Source: Clostridia bacterium
Lineage (GTDB): Bacteria; Bacillota; Clostridia; Christensenellales; UBA1242
Length of the DNA stretch: 64,000 nucleotides
Reading direction: 5' to 3'
NCBI GenBank assembly: GCA_017466725.1
Contig: JAFTTP010000001.1
Location: 1 to 64,000 of the forward strand
This document shows, piece after piece, positions 6,783-14,030 of this stretch. Positions within the stretch are counted from its first letter, which is position 1. Each line of letters opens with the position of its first letter. The position numbers and the translations under genes were made by a program. The notes below the pieces were generated by a model, which was given only the letters and a program-made list of their open reading frames with translations, was not told the origin of the DNA and did not search any database.

Positions 6783-6833
6783 TTATTATTACTGAACTTT
6801 TTCCTTGTCAATTGAAGTTAAATGTGTTAAAAT
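6783..6833. promoter_or_regulatory. Divergent overlapping promoters sharing one -35 core
   Basis: Minus strand: TTGACA (6811-6806), 17-base spacer, TAATAA (6788-6783), serving the M1 lipoprotein. Plus strand: TTGTCA (6805-6810), 17-base spacer, TAAAAT (6828-6833), serving the DnaD-domain gene. The two -35 boxes lie on the same heptamer TTGTCAA, so RNA polymerase probably cannot occupy both at once. Confidence 0.7.
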
Positions 6834-6853
6834 GAGCTTACTAGGAGAAAGTT

Positions 6854-8296
6854 ATGTCATTTTGTAAGTATTCAACTGAATTTATTGCAAGTTCTAAAAC
6901 AGAACTAGACAATATTTTCATCAACGACTATCTGCCATTTGCAAAGCCACAAGACGTTGTAGTTTATGTTTATGGACTTTATATTTGCAATTCTAATTCT
7001 TTTGACAACTCTTTTGAGAACTTTGCACGCACCCTTAATATGACCGAAGAAGAAGTTGTTGCCTCATTTGAATATTGGGAAGAGCAAGGTCTTGTGCAAA
7101 TTTTACGCACCAACCCTATTGGCATAACATACATTCCACTAAAAAATGTGCTTTCTGCAAATAAATTGTATAAACCTGATAAATACACAGTATTCAACCA
7201 ACAAGCAAACGACATTTTTATGGGCAAGCGTGCAATTTCAAAGCACGAGTATCAAGAATACTACGACTTTTTGGAAAGATATCATTTTGAACCTGAAGCG
7301 CTTTTAATGATTATGAAATATTGCGTTGAAACTAAGAAAAGCGCAGTTGGATACAACTATATTCTTACCGTTGCAAAAAACTGGGCAAGCGAAGGTATTA
7401 CCACTACACTTCAAGTTGAAGAAAGACTACAACGTTTTGAAGAAAAATCCCCAGAAATTACAGAGATTTTCAACTGTCTTGGAATTAAACGCGCACCTTA
7501 TGTTGAAGAGCGCGCCCTTTTAAACAAGTGGCTTAACGAATACGGATTTAACTTAGAAGTAATTTTACATATATGCAAATCTCAAAAAAAGCGCATTTCG
7601 TTTGAGCGCTTGGATGTAATTTTAACTAAATATTACGAAATGAAGTTGTTCTCGTCTGTCGAAATTGATAACTTTGAAAAAGAAAAACAAGAACTTTATT
7701 CTATTGCAAAAGAAATCAATAAATCTCTGGGATTATATTACGAAAACCTTGAAACCGTTGTTGAGAACTATATCCTTAAATGGATCAACATGGGTTTTGA
7801 TAAGAATCTTCTGTTTGAAATTGCTGAATTTTGTTTTAGAACATCCGTCCGCACACTTGATGGCATGGATAGAACATGTGCAAAATTGTTTAAACTGGGC
7901 ATTTTATCAAGCACTGCCTTTGAAGAATATATTGGCAACATCATCGCACTTGACAATAAAATTCAAGCACTTTTAGACGAATTAAACATAAACCGAATTG
8001 TCAACTACATTGATAGAGAAAATTATAAAACGTGGACTGAAGGATGGAAAATGAGTGAAGAACTTATTTCTCACGCTTGCAGTTTGGCTAAGGGAAAAGA
8101 AAATCCATTAAAGTACTTAAGCCGAGTACTTGCTGACTGGCACGAAAAAGGCATTAAGTCGGTGGCGGAGGCAAAAGATACACTTCCAACGCAAGTGCAA
8201 GCCGCACCACAAGCAAAGAAGAACTTTACTGGAAGAAGTTACTCGCAAGGACAACTTAATGCACTATTCCAATCTATTGACGAAATTGATATATAG
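6854..8296 (+). CDS. DnaD-domain primosome protein (DnaB-like)
   Basis: A 480-residue protein resembling the Gram-positive primosome proteins DnaB/DnaD. The N-terminal part has a winged-helix-like region, e.g. 'MTEEEVVASFEYWEEQGLVQI' (about residues 63-83), typical of the DnaD N-domain. Two helical repeats with 'YDFLERYHFEPEALLMIMKYC' (about 136) and 'WLNEYGFNLEVILHICKSQ' (about 220) match the DDBH2 domain that binds ssDNA and helps open double-stranded DNA. The C-terminus ends 'YSQGQLNALFQSIDEIDI'. Known homologues load the replicative helicase at oriC and at restart sites together with DnaI. The DnaI-like ATPase gene follows 9 bases downstream. AGGAG precedes the ATG. Confidence 0.82.
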   Translation: MSFCKYSTEFIASSKTELDNIFINDYLPFAKPQDVVVYVYGLYICNSNSFDNSFENFARTLNMTEEEVVASFEYWEEQGLVQILRTNPIGITYIPLKNVLSANKLYKPDKYTVFNQQANDIFMGKRAISKHEYQEYYDFLERYHFEPEALLMIMKYCVETKKSAVGYNYILTVAKNWASEGITTTLQVEERLQRFEEKSPEITEIFNCLGIKRAPYVEERALLNKWLNEYGFNLEVILHICKSQKKRISFERLDVILTKYYEMKLFSSVEIDNFEKEKQELYSIAKEINKSLGLYYENLETVVENYILKWINMGFDKNLLFEIAEFCFRTSVRTLDGMDRTCAKLFKLGILSSTAFEEYIGNIIALDNKIQALLDELNINRIVNYIDRENYKTWTEGWKMSEELISHACSLAKGKENPLKYLSRVLADWHEKGIKSVAEAKDTLPTQVQAAPQAKKNFTGRSYSQGQLNALFQSIDEIDI

Positions 8297-8305
8297 GGGT
8301 ACAAC

Positions 8306-9214
8306 ATGAACAAAATATTAAAGAAAGCAAAACAGGCAATTGCCGACCGACGTTTTTATGCAAATCAAGAGGCGCATAATTTCAAAACCAAAGCACTTGC
8401 AAACCCACAATTCAAACAAGCCTACAACGAATATGTATCACTTATGATTGACAATGCAAGACGAGGCTTGGGCGAAAATGCGCAACTTCTTGCTAAACAA
8501 AAAGCATACGAGGACATATTAAAGGACTTATCAATCCCCTACATTACTCCACAGCACTTCTGCAACAAGTGCAACGACTGTGGGATGGTTGATGGCAAAT
8601 ATTGCGACTGCCTTATTGAAGAAGTCAACAGACTTTTACGCGAGGAAAGCGGTTTTTTGTCTTTAGAAGAATTTGAGAATGCCAACTTTGACTTGTTTGA
8701 CAATAAAGAATACATGAAAGACCTTTATTCAAAAATGAAAAAGTGGTGTTATTCAGACTTTAAAAAGACGCTTATCTTTATTGCAGGTCAAACAGGAGTT
8801 GGCAAAACGCACTTAATGAAATGCATGGCAAACGAACTTATCAAACGTCATAAAGTTGTTTCGCTCACCTCATCTTTTGCAATGCACCAAGATTTTGTAA
8901 AAAGTTATTCTTGCCGCGACCTTGATGAAAAGCAAGCGCTGCTTGACAAATATCTAAATGCTGAAGTTTTATTTATTGACGACCTTGGCACCGAACTTAG
9001 AAACCCAAATATTACGGTAAACTTCCTCTACCAAGTGCTCAACGAGCGAAAACTTAATAAACGCCCTACAATCATTACAAGCAACCTTGATTTAAATGAC
9101 ATTACCGACTACTATGATGAACGTATTTTCAGCAGAATTGTTGATAAAGCGTACTCAGTTTGCGTGTATATTCAAGGCGACGATTTAAGACTAAAACCAA
9201 ACAAAAAAGTTTAG
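8306..9214 (+). CDS. dnaI: DnaI/DnaC-type helicase loader ATPase
   Basis: A 302-residue AAA+ protein. Around residue 90 there is a zinc-binding cluster (CNKCNDCGMVDGKYCDC), as in DnaI N-domains that contact the helicase. The ATPase core has Walker A GQTGVGKTHL (about residues 160-169), Walker B VLFIDDLGTE (about 223-232) and sensor 'PTIITSNLDLND' (about 252), and ends with an arginine-finger-like 'DERIFSRIVDKA'. It is expected to deliver the replicative DNA helicase onto ssDNA with the upstream DnaD-domain partner. The operon ends at a strong hairpin overlapping the stop codon. Confidence 0.88.
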   Translation: MNKILKKAKQAIADRRFYANQEAHNFKTKALANPQFKQAYNEYVSLMIDNARRGLGENAQLLAKQKAYEDILKDLSIPYITPQHFCNKCNDCGMVDGKYCDCLIEEVNRLLREESGFLSLEEFENANFDLFDNKEYMKDLYSKMKKWCYSDFKKTLIFIAGQTGVGKTHLMKCMANELIKRHKVVSLTSSFAMHQDFVKSYSCRDLDEKQALLDKYLNAEVLFIDDLGTELRNPNITVNFLYQVLNERKLNKRPTIITSNLDLNDITDYYDERIFSRIVDKAYSVCVYIQGDDLRLKPNKKV

Positions 9215-9233
9215 CAAATTGCTAAACTTTTTT
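9203..9233. terminator. Bidirectional terminator between convergent genes
   Basis: AAAAAAGTTTAGCAA (9203-9217), one loop base, TTGCTAAACTTTTTT (9219-9233). The stem and its flanking A/T runs serve the dnaI transcript and the convergent gene ending at 9232. Confidence 0.85.
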
Positions 9234-10008
9234 AAATTCCAACCTCACTGGCATCGTGCTCTTTGGACAGTTGTCTCATCATCGCCATGCGTAATTCTTG
9301 TGGATGATATAAATACAACCTAATATCTTTATCGCAAAGTGCCGCACTTCTAAGCATTTTTGCATCTTCTTTAACTTGAAAACAATCAATTTTGACAATA
9401 TTGCGAGGGCGGAAAATTTTATAATATGCATCTTTACTTATCATTGCATTTAAAGTAAAATCAAGCACCCATTCATGTCGTCTGCCATCAATTTCAAGCC
9501 AGGTATGTGGGCATTGTTTTGCCTTGCTTTCAGCAGAGCAATAGCCGCTTACCACCCTATGTGTAAGATTTATTACACCTGACAAATTATAGCAGTCTTG
9601 ATGGCTTTTCCCAAGCCTTTCTTCGGTATATAATCTTGGAATACTTTTACCTATTCCTTGAAAATAATCTGTAATCCTAATCATGCGAAGAGGCTTGCCA
9701 TCTTTCATAACAATAAGCACGCCTTTTTCTCTCATTTCAAACGACTTAATCATGTTATCTTTACGTGCCTCTTCAAGAAGTTTTCTTTCCGCGCTAGGCC
9801 CAGTACTGCCCAAAGTCAACCTTGAAAGCATATCAAGCAAGTATATATTTTCTAAATTTAAAGGCGCGCCAGTTTCACGCGCAAATTTAGCAAGTCCTTT
9901 GCTGTCTCCTGCATTAATTATTTGCTCCAATTTATTTTCCCAAGCACTAAACTCTCTAAATCGTCTTTGAATTTCTGCCAACTTTTGTTCCAACGTATCA
10001 AGTATCAT
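9232..10008 (-). CDS. Hypothetical protein with transglutaminase-like Cys-His-Asp pattern
   Basis: A 258-residue protein that I do not recognise as a named family. The N-terminal third is helical ('LEQKLAEIQRRFREFSAWENKLEQI'). The second half has 'SHQDCYNLSGVI' (about residue 140), 'CPHTWLEIDGRRHEWVLDFTLN' (about 170-191) and 'YYKIFRP'. The spacing of Cys, His (HTWLE) and Asp (VLDFTLN) resembles the triad of the transglutaminase/papain-like fold, where HaW and DpT boxes are typical. No signal peptide or membrane segment is seen. AAAGGGG precedes the ATG and a consensus-like promoter lies at 10030-10059. It is monocistronic. A cysteine protease, amidase or peptide-crosslinking role is possible, with low certainty. 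Confidence 0.6.
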   Translation of the reverse strand: MILDTLEQKLAEIQRRFREFSAWENKLEQIINAGDSKGLAKFARETGAPLNLENIYLLDMLSRLTLGSTGPSAERKLLEEARKDNMIKSFEMREKGVLIVMKDGKPLRMIRITDYFQGIGKSIPRLYTEERLGKSHQDCYNLSGVINLTHRVVSGYCSAESKAKQCPHTWLEIDGRRHEWVLDFTLNAMISKDAYYKIFRPRNIVKIDCFQVKEDAKMLRSAALCDKDIRLYLYHPQELRMAMMRQLSKEHDASEVGI

Positions 10009-10029
10009 ATTTTCCCCTTTAGTGGTGAC

Positions 10030-10059
10030 ATTTTAACACAAAACTACCACTCATGTCAA
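10030..10059 (-). promoter_or_regulatory. Promoter of the transglutaminase-like gene
   Basis: TTGACA (10059-10054), 18-base spacer, TAAAAT (10035-10030) on the minus strand, about 20 bases before the ATG at 10008. Confidence 0.65.
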
Positions 10060-10119
10060 GATTTATTATAAATCCTTATGAAAAAATATATGATGTTTTT
10101 TATTTTTTGTCATTTTTTA

Positions 10120-10148
10120 TTGACTTTTTCAAATGAATGTAATAAAAT
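10120..10148 (+). promoter_or_regulatory. Promoter of tRNA-Trp
   Basis: TTGACT (10120-10125), 17-base spacer, TAAAAT (10143-10148). The mature tRNA begins at 10167. Confidence 0.7.
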
Positions 10149-10166
10149 ATGTGAGTAACTTTATAT

Positions 10167-10240
10167 AGGGGTGTAGTTCATCGGTAGAATAAGAGTCTCC
10201 AAAACTCCTGAGGAGGGTTCGATTCCTTCCACCCCTGCCA
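10167..10240 (+). tRNA. trnW: tRNA-Trp (CCA)
   Basis: 74 nucleotides with encoded CCA. The acceptor stem AGGGGTG pairs with CACCCCT, the discriminator is G, and the D arm has GGTA. The anticodon loop CTCCAAA carries CCA; the outermost anticodon-stem pair (A27-C43) is mismatched. T loop TTCGATT. A terminator follows at once. Confidence 0.92.
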
Positions 10241-10389
10241 ATATAAGCCTTCGGGCTTTTTTTTGTGGAAGAAATCGAACCAAGGTTCGACCGTTGTCCG
10301 GCAGACCGCGAACAAGTCGCTCCCGGCTTGGTCTAAAAACAAGCACACCGGCTTGTTTTCTTAACGAGCCGCCCCTTCCACCCCTGCCA
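10225..10389. repeat. tRNA-Trp 3'-end direct repeats enclosing a GC-rich structured island
   Basis: The last 16 bases of tRNA-Trp (CCTTCCACCCCTGCCA, 10225-10240) recur exactly at 10374-10389. Between them, 10265-10281 is an inverted copy of the T-arm and acceptor region 10216-10232 with one mismatch in 17. The interior is clearly GC-richer than its surroundings and holds a hairpin (AACAAGC / GCTTGTT, about 10339-10358, followed by TTTC). No plausible protein is encoded. A duplicated tRNA end is an att-type signature, so this may be the scar of a lost or minimal integrative element, or a dispersed tRNA-derived repeat. Confidence 0.6.
10245..10264 (+). terminator. Terminator of tRNA-Trp
   Basis: AAGCC, TTCG loop, GGCTT followed by a T run (10257-10264). 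Confidence 0.8.
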
Positions 10390-10429
10390 CCAACCAAATG
10401 TAGGACGATTTATATAAAATACGTTCAAC

Positions 10430-10459
10430 AAAGCCCCTATCTTTCGATAGGGCTTTTTG
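10430..10459 (+). terminator. Hairpin terminator downstream of the repeat island
   Basis: AAGCCCCTATC, TTTC loop, GATAGGGCTTTTT, with one bulged C. It is a second stop for rightward transcription past tRNA-Trp. Confidence 0.65.
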
Positions 10460-10523
10460 TTTGAACACCATCGCGTTAAATCTTCTAAATAAATTTTCAA
10501 CAAAAAAATAGCAGCGTACGCTG

Positions 10524-10871
10524 CTAAAATCCAAGCGAAATCAATAAAGCTTTATTTATCTCTCTCATTTTAGATGGAGATAATGTTGTTACTTTCTCTT
10601 GAAGTCTACGTTTATCGAGAGTCCTAATTTGTTCTAAAAGTGCCACCGAATTTTTTGGCAAGTTGTATTCATCGGCAGAAAGCTCTATATGGGTGGGCAA
10701 TTTTGCCTTTCCAAGTTGGCTTGTTATGGCAGAGACAATAACGGTTGGTGAATATTTGTTGCCCACATCATTTTGTACAACTAAAACCGGGCGAACGCCG
10801 CCCTGCTCACTTCCAACAACAGGGCTTAAATCTGCATAGTAAATTTCACCGCGTTTAATATCTCCGCTCAT
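10524..10871 (-). CDS. mazF: MazF/PemK-type endoribonuclease toxin
   Basis: A 115-residue PemK/MazF-family protein when started at the ATG at 10871 ([15 protein letters not shown]). The family blocks are complete: '[30 protein letters not shown]' at the N-terminus, 'VIVSAITSQ' near residue 48 and '[17 protein letters not shown]' near residue 78, including the catalytic R and T/S positions. Members cleave mRNA at short motifs and stop growth when the antitoxin is lost. The start lies inside the 3' end of the upstream small gene (17-base overlap), the usual antitoxin-toxin coupling. It is very close in type to clostridial and Bacillus NdoA. Confidence 0.9.
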   Translation of the reverse strand: MSGDIKRGEIYYADLSPVVGSEQGGVRPVLVVQNDVGNKYSPTVIVSAITSQLGKAKLPTHIELSADEYNLPKNSVALLEQIRTLDKRRLQEKVTTLSPSKMREINKALLISLGF

Positions 10872-11088
10872 TCTCCATATTCCAATAATCAATCATATCG
10901 ACTTTTTCAAGTGCAAAATAGTCGTCTTTTACAGCGTCAAAAGTTTTCCTAAAGTTTTCTTGACAATCTTGCCCTTCTACTAACATGTTATGCTGGTCAG
11001 TTGGCAAAATTTCATCTAATAAAAAACAATTTTTGTCAATTTTTAGGCTCAGTTTTTCAAGTTCCGCTTTGTAATCATCGTTTTGCAT
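10855..11088 (-). CDS. Small acidic protein, candidate antitoxin of MazF
   Basis: 77 residues from the ATG at 11088, chosen because AAGGAG lies seven bases upstream; a longer frame from 11109 would have the Shine-Dalgarno inside it. The sequence is acidic and helical ('[24 protein letters not shown]') and lacks a recognisable ribbon-helix-helix or AbrB DNA-binding fold. Position and overlap argue for an antitoxin or regulator of the downstream toxin. The family was not recognised. Confidence 0.6.
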   Translation of the reverse strand: MQNDDYKAELEKLSLKIDKNCFLLDEILPTDQHNMLVEGQDCQENFRKTFDAVKDDYFALEKVDMIDYWNMENERRY

Positions 11089-11130
11089 AATTATCTCCTT
11101 CCAAATCATTTTCTAAACATAGTATAAATA

Positions 11131-11156
11131 AAAAAAGGTGCTTTATGCACCCTTTA
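11131..11156 (-). terminator. Terminator of the tyrS-yigZ-recX-acpS operon
   Basis: GGTGC (11137-11141), TTTAT, GCACC (11147-11151). Read on the minus strand it is followed by seven T residues, just past the acpS stop. Confidence 0.75.
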
Positions 11157-11166
11157 TTTTTTGCTG

Positions 11167-11529
11167 TTACATCAATATCGCAATGGCTGTTGCATATTTC
11201 TCTGTATGCGAAAGAGAAACTTCAATTTTTTTGCCTGCAAAACATTGATTATACTTGTCAAGCGCCTTGCCATGCAAAACAACAAATGGTTTTCCGCTCT
11301 GCTCATGGCAAAGCTGAATATCTTTAAACACCACTCCACTTTTTGCCCCCATTTCAAGCGCCTTCATAACAGATTCTTTCACACAAAATAGGGCTGCAAT
11401 TTTTTGTTTACGCAGCTTATCGCACTTTGCTTTGTTGATGAAGTCTATTTCTTCTTGAAATGCAATTTTTTCAAGAAATTTATCGCTTGCATCAATCCTT
11501 TCAACCTCAATAATATCAATCCCGACCAT
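11167..11529 (-). CDS. acpS: Holo-[acyl-carrier-protein] synthase
   Basis: A 120-residue AcpS that transfers 4'-phosphopantetheine from CoA to the serine of acyl carrier protein. The Mg-binding start 'VGIDIIEVERI' and the 'FCVKESVMKALEMG' segment (family FxxKEAxxKAxG) are intact, and 'GKKIEVSLSHTEKYATAIAIL' is the usual C-terminal strand. It overlaps recX by 14 bases at the end of the tyrS operon, so its expression probably follows tyrosine-tRNA status through the T-box. Confidence 0.92.
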   Translation of the reverse strand: MVGIDIIEVERIDASDKFLEKIAFQEEIDFINKAKCDKLRKQKIAALFCVKESVMKALEMGAKSGVVFKDIQLCHEQSGKPFVVLHGKALDKYNQCFAGKKIEVSLSHTEKYATAIAILM

Positions 11530-12136
11530 TTGTTATTTTCTCCCACGCATTTGCAATTTGGCCAAATTCATAGCCTTTACCTGCCATATGATTATAAAAC
11601 TTTTGCTTTGTTTTTAGGTCAAAATCTTTCCCATTTAAGTACTTGCCGGCAAGTCTTAAACATTTTTCTTCTTCCCCGTCCGCATCCAACATTTCGTCAA
11701 GTTTCCGATCTACAATCTCTTCGTTTACCCCTTTTGAAAGTAAATCATATTTCATTTTGCGTTTGCTTTTTTGGTTACGGTAGGAAATAATAAAGTTTTC
11801 GCAAAAACTTTCATCATTGATATATCCATATTCTGCTAGTTTGTCACATGCACGATCAATACACTGTTTTGGATAACCTTTTTCGCGCAGATAATCACGC
11901 AACATTTTTTTTGTTTTCATTGATTTTTCAAGCGCGTTTAAGCCGCGATTAAAACAAGCATAATCACCATTTTCAATTGCCAATTTTTCAAAAAAGTCTT
12001 CATCAAAACTTTGACCTGTCTTTAGACAATATCTTGCCAAAATTTCCGCTTCATAAACGCCTACAAACTCGTCATCTAAAAAGAGTTTATAGCGGTCACC
12101 TCTACCAATTTTTTTGATTTCTGTAACTTGTTTCAA
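11516..12136 (-). CDS. recX: Regulatory protein RecX
   Basis: A 206-residue, all-helical RecX-type protein that modulates RecA filament growth. Tandem three-helix repeats are visible: 'ALEKSMKTKKMLRDYLREKGYPKQCIDRACDKLAEYGYINDESFCENFI' (about residues 68-116) and 'KRKMKYDLLSKGVNEEIVDRKL' (about 125-146). Its N-terminus 'YKLFLDDEFVGVYEAEILARYCLKTGQ' is the typical RecX beta-hairpin region. recA is not in the window. The gene sits between yigZ and acpS in one operon. Confidence 0.88.
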   Translation of the reverse strand: MKQVTEIKKIGRGDRYKLFLDDEFVGVYEAEILARYCLKTGQSFDEDFFEKLAIENGDYACFNRGLNALEKSMKTKKMLRDYLREKGYPKQCIDRACDKLAEYGYINDESFCENFIISYRNQKSKRKMKYDLLSKGVNEEIVDRKLDEMLDADGEEEKCLRLAGKYLNGKDFDLKTKQKFYNHMAGKGYEFGQIANAWEKITNGRD

Positions 12137-12144
12137 CTTCTCTC

Positions 12145-12501
12145 CTATTCTGCCAAAAGGTCGGCTGCCACGCGCGCATATGCACGCACAAGACCGCCCG
12201 CGCCCAACTTAATTCCGCCAAAATATCGCACTACAAATATGCAGGCATTTTGTTTGTCTTTTTTCTGCATAACTCCCAAAATTGGACGTCCTGCAGTTCC
12301 GCTTGGCTCACCATCATCAACCGCTTTTTCAAAAAACGGTGTTTTGATGCGGCCAGCCCAACACACATGATTTGCCTTCTTATGCTCTTTCTTTAAAAAC
12401 GCAACAGCCTCTTTAATCTGCGTTTCATTTTCACACTCAAGCAAGAATCCTAAAAATCGCGATTTCTTTTCAACAATTTCATTTGTTTTTGTAAAATTCA
12501 T
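12145..12501 (-). CDS. yigZ: YigZ/IMPACT family protein, N-terminal domain only
   Basis: 118 residues covering the UPF0029/IMPACT N-terminal domain: 'KKSRFLGFLLEC' near the start, 'HVCWAGRI', then 'DDGEPSGTAGRPIL' (about 67-80) and 'IFVVRYFGGIKLGAGGLVRAYARVAADLL' at the end, the family's hallmark blocks. Bacterial YigZ proteins normally have about 200 residues with a second DUF1949-type domain; that domain is absent here and no frame remnant was seen before recX. The biochemical role of the family is poorly known. The start overlaps the tyrS stop by one base. Confidence 0.85.
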   Translation of the reverse strand: MNFTKTNEIVEKKSRFLGFLLECENETQIKEAVAFLKKEHKKANHVCWAGRIKTPFFEKAVDDGEPSGTAGRPILGVMQKKDKQNACIFVVRYFGGIKLGAGGLVRAYARVAADLLAE

Positions 12502-13748
12502 TATTTTAAAACAACCTTTATAAAGTTCTTTTTACCCTTTTTAAGTAAAAGTGAGCCATCTTCAAAGTCACTTTCTTTTACAACAAGTGTAAAATCGCTT
12601 ATTTTTTCACCTTTAACAGAAATTGCACCGCCTTGAATAAGTCTGCGCGCCTCACTCTTTGATGGGGCAAGTTTTGTATTAAATAAAAGGTCACAAATGC
12701 CTATTCCTGCGCCAAGTTCAGTTTTAGCAACTTCGAATTCAGGCGCATCATCACCACCTTGCGAGAAAAGATTTTCACTCATCTCTCTGGCTTTGACAGC
12801 TTCATCATTTCCATGAATAAGTTTAGTAATTTCAAAAGCCATAATCTTTTTGGCTGAAATGATATCATTATGAATCATTGAATTGATTTCTTCAAGAGGC
12901 AATCTGGTAAACAGCCTTAATAATGACAACACGTCTTTATCTTGTACGTTGTAAAAATATTGATAGAAATCAAAGACACTTGTTTTTTCTCTAGCAACCC
13001 ACAATGCACCTTTTGCCGTTTTTCCCATTTTTTGTCCCTCGGAATTTGTAAGAAGCGGACAAGTAAGAGCTTCCAAATTTGATGCGGTATTGTTTTCAAA
13101 TGCAATTTTACGAGAAAGTTTAGTGCCAGCCGTCATATTACCCCATTGATCAGATCCGCCAATTTGCAACATGCAACCATATTTTTTATTTAAATATACA
13201 AAATCATATGCTTGCATTAGCATATATCCCATTTCGAGAAAAGTGAGTCCACCTTCTTGCAATCTTCTTGAATAAGCATCGTTTGTAAGCATCTCATTCA
13301 CGTTAAAATGTTTGCCAACATCTCTCATAAAACTAACATAATCATATCCGTTGAACCAATCTGCATTATTCACTATTATTGCAGGATTTTCACCTGTAAT
13401 GTCTACAAATTTTTCAACCAATGCTTTAACTTCATTGAAGTTATTCTGAACGCGTTCTTTCGTCATCATTTGCCTCATATCTGTTCTTCCAGATGGATCA
13501 CCAACCATAGCAGTAGCTCCGCCAATAAGAACAATAACCCTATGCCCCGCATCCTGAAAATATTTAAGCATCATAAGTGAAAAGAAATGTCCTATATGTA
13601 AACTATCTGCAGTGGGATCAATTCCAACATAAACTGTTGTAGGATTGCCGTTTATAATTTTTCTTACATTTTCTTCATTGGTTGCTTGATACACATAGCC
13701 TCTCTCTTTCAAAGTTTCAAACAATTTACTTCTGTCTAATTTATTCAT
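12501..13748 (-). CDS. tyrS: Tyrosyl-tRNA synthetase
   Basis: A 415-residue class I aminoacyl-tRNA synthetase of the TyrRS type. The HIGH box is in 'YVGIDPTADSLHIGHFF', the tyrosine and ATP pocket 'QIGGSDQWGNM' follows, and the KMSKS-like loop is 'SEGQKMGKTAKG'. A C-terminal S4-type RNA-binding domain ('SKSEARRLIQGGAISVKGEKI', about residues 355-376) is present. It is the first gene of the tyrS-yigZ-recX-acpS unit and is preceded by a T-box leader with a tyrosine specifier, so transcription should rise when uncharged tRNA-Tyr accumulates. Confidence 0.96.
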   Translation of the reverse strand: MNKLDRSKLFETLKERGYVYQATNEENVRKIINGNPTTVYVGIDPTADSLHIGHFFSLMMLKYFQDAGHRVIVLIGGATAMVGDPSGRTDMRQMMTKERVQNNFNEVKALVEKFVDITGENPAIIVNNADWFNGYDYVSFMRDVGKHFNVNEMLTNDAYSRRLQEGGLTFLEMGYMLMQAYDFVYLNKKYGCMLQIGGSDQWGNMTAGTKLSRKIAFENNTASNLEALTCPLLTNSEGQKMGKTAKGALWVAREKTSVFDFYQYFYNVQDKDVLSLLRLFTRLPLEEINSMIHNDIISAKKIMAFEITKLIHGNDEAVKAREMSENLFSQGGDDAPEFEVAKTELGAGIGICDLLFNTKLAPSKSEARRLIQGGAISVKGEKISDFTLVVKESDFEDGSLLLKKGKKNFIKVVLK

Positions 13749-13762
13749 TTTTCTCTCCTATT

Positions 13763-13981
13763 AAAAAAGCACACCATCCTTATTTTAAGGACGAAGTGTG
13801 CTTTCGTGGTACCACCTTAATTCAGCAAACATTGTTTGCTCTTATTTAGTCCGTTCGTGGACAAAACGCAAAACTTGAAATAAGTGTAATTCGCTTTATA
13901 ATTTCTTTCAGGCTTGCACCAACCGCCCTATCTCTGTAAGATGATTATAAAACTACTGGGTCTTACCCCGCCATCTTGATT
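13763..13981 (-). promoter_or_regulatory. T-box leader of tyrS
   Basis: Leader RNA with Stem I elements (AGTAG and CAGAGA motifs, then GGTGCAAGCC in the distal loop) and a TAC (Tyr) specifier at 13888-13886. The T-box core AAGGTGGTACCACG is at 13818-13805; its bulge TGGT matches the ACCA end of an A73 tRNA such as tRNA-Tyr. The competing terminator is AAAGCACAC paired with GTGTGCTTT and a T run (13804-13763). Uncharged tRNA-Tyr should stabilise the antiterminator. Confidence 0.9.
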
Positions 13982-13988
13982 ATACCAT

Positions 13989-14017
13989 ATATTAACATTA
14001 AAATTGCTTATTGTCAA
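13989..14017 (-). promoter_or_regulatory. Promoter of the tyrS T-box operon
   Basis: TTGACA (14017-14012), 17-base spacer, TAATAT (13994-13989). Confidence 0.75.
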
Positions 14018-14030
14018 GCAAAACGCAAAT

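Noticed and set aside
10265-10381. A minus-strand tRNA-like RNA (GTGGAAG at one end pairs with CTTCCAC at the other)
   Set aside because: The expected T arm does not pair, no D or anticodon arm forms, and the pairing ends are explained by copies of the tRNA-Trp 3' region.
10161-10397. A minus-strand protein frame across tRNA-Trp and the repeat island
   Set aside because: It is the antisense of a tRNA plus GC-rich repeat, with compositional bias (Gly/Arg runs) and no ribosome site; such frames are common false genes.
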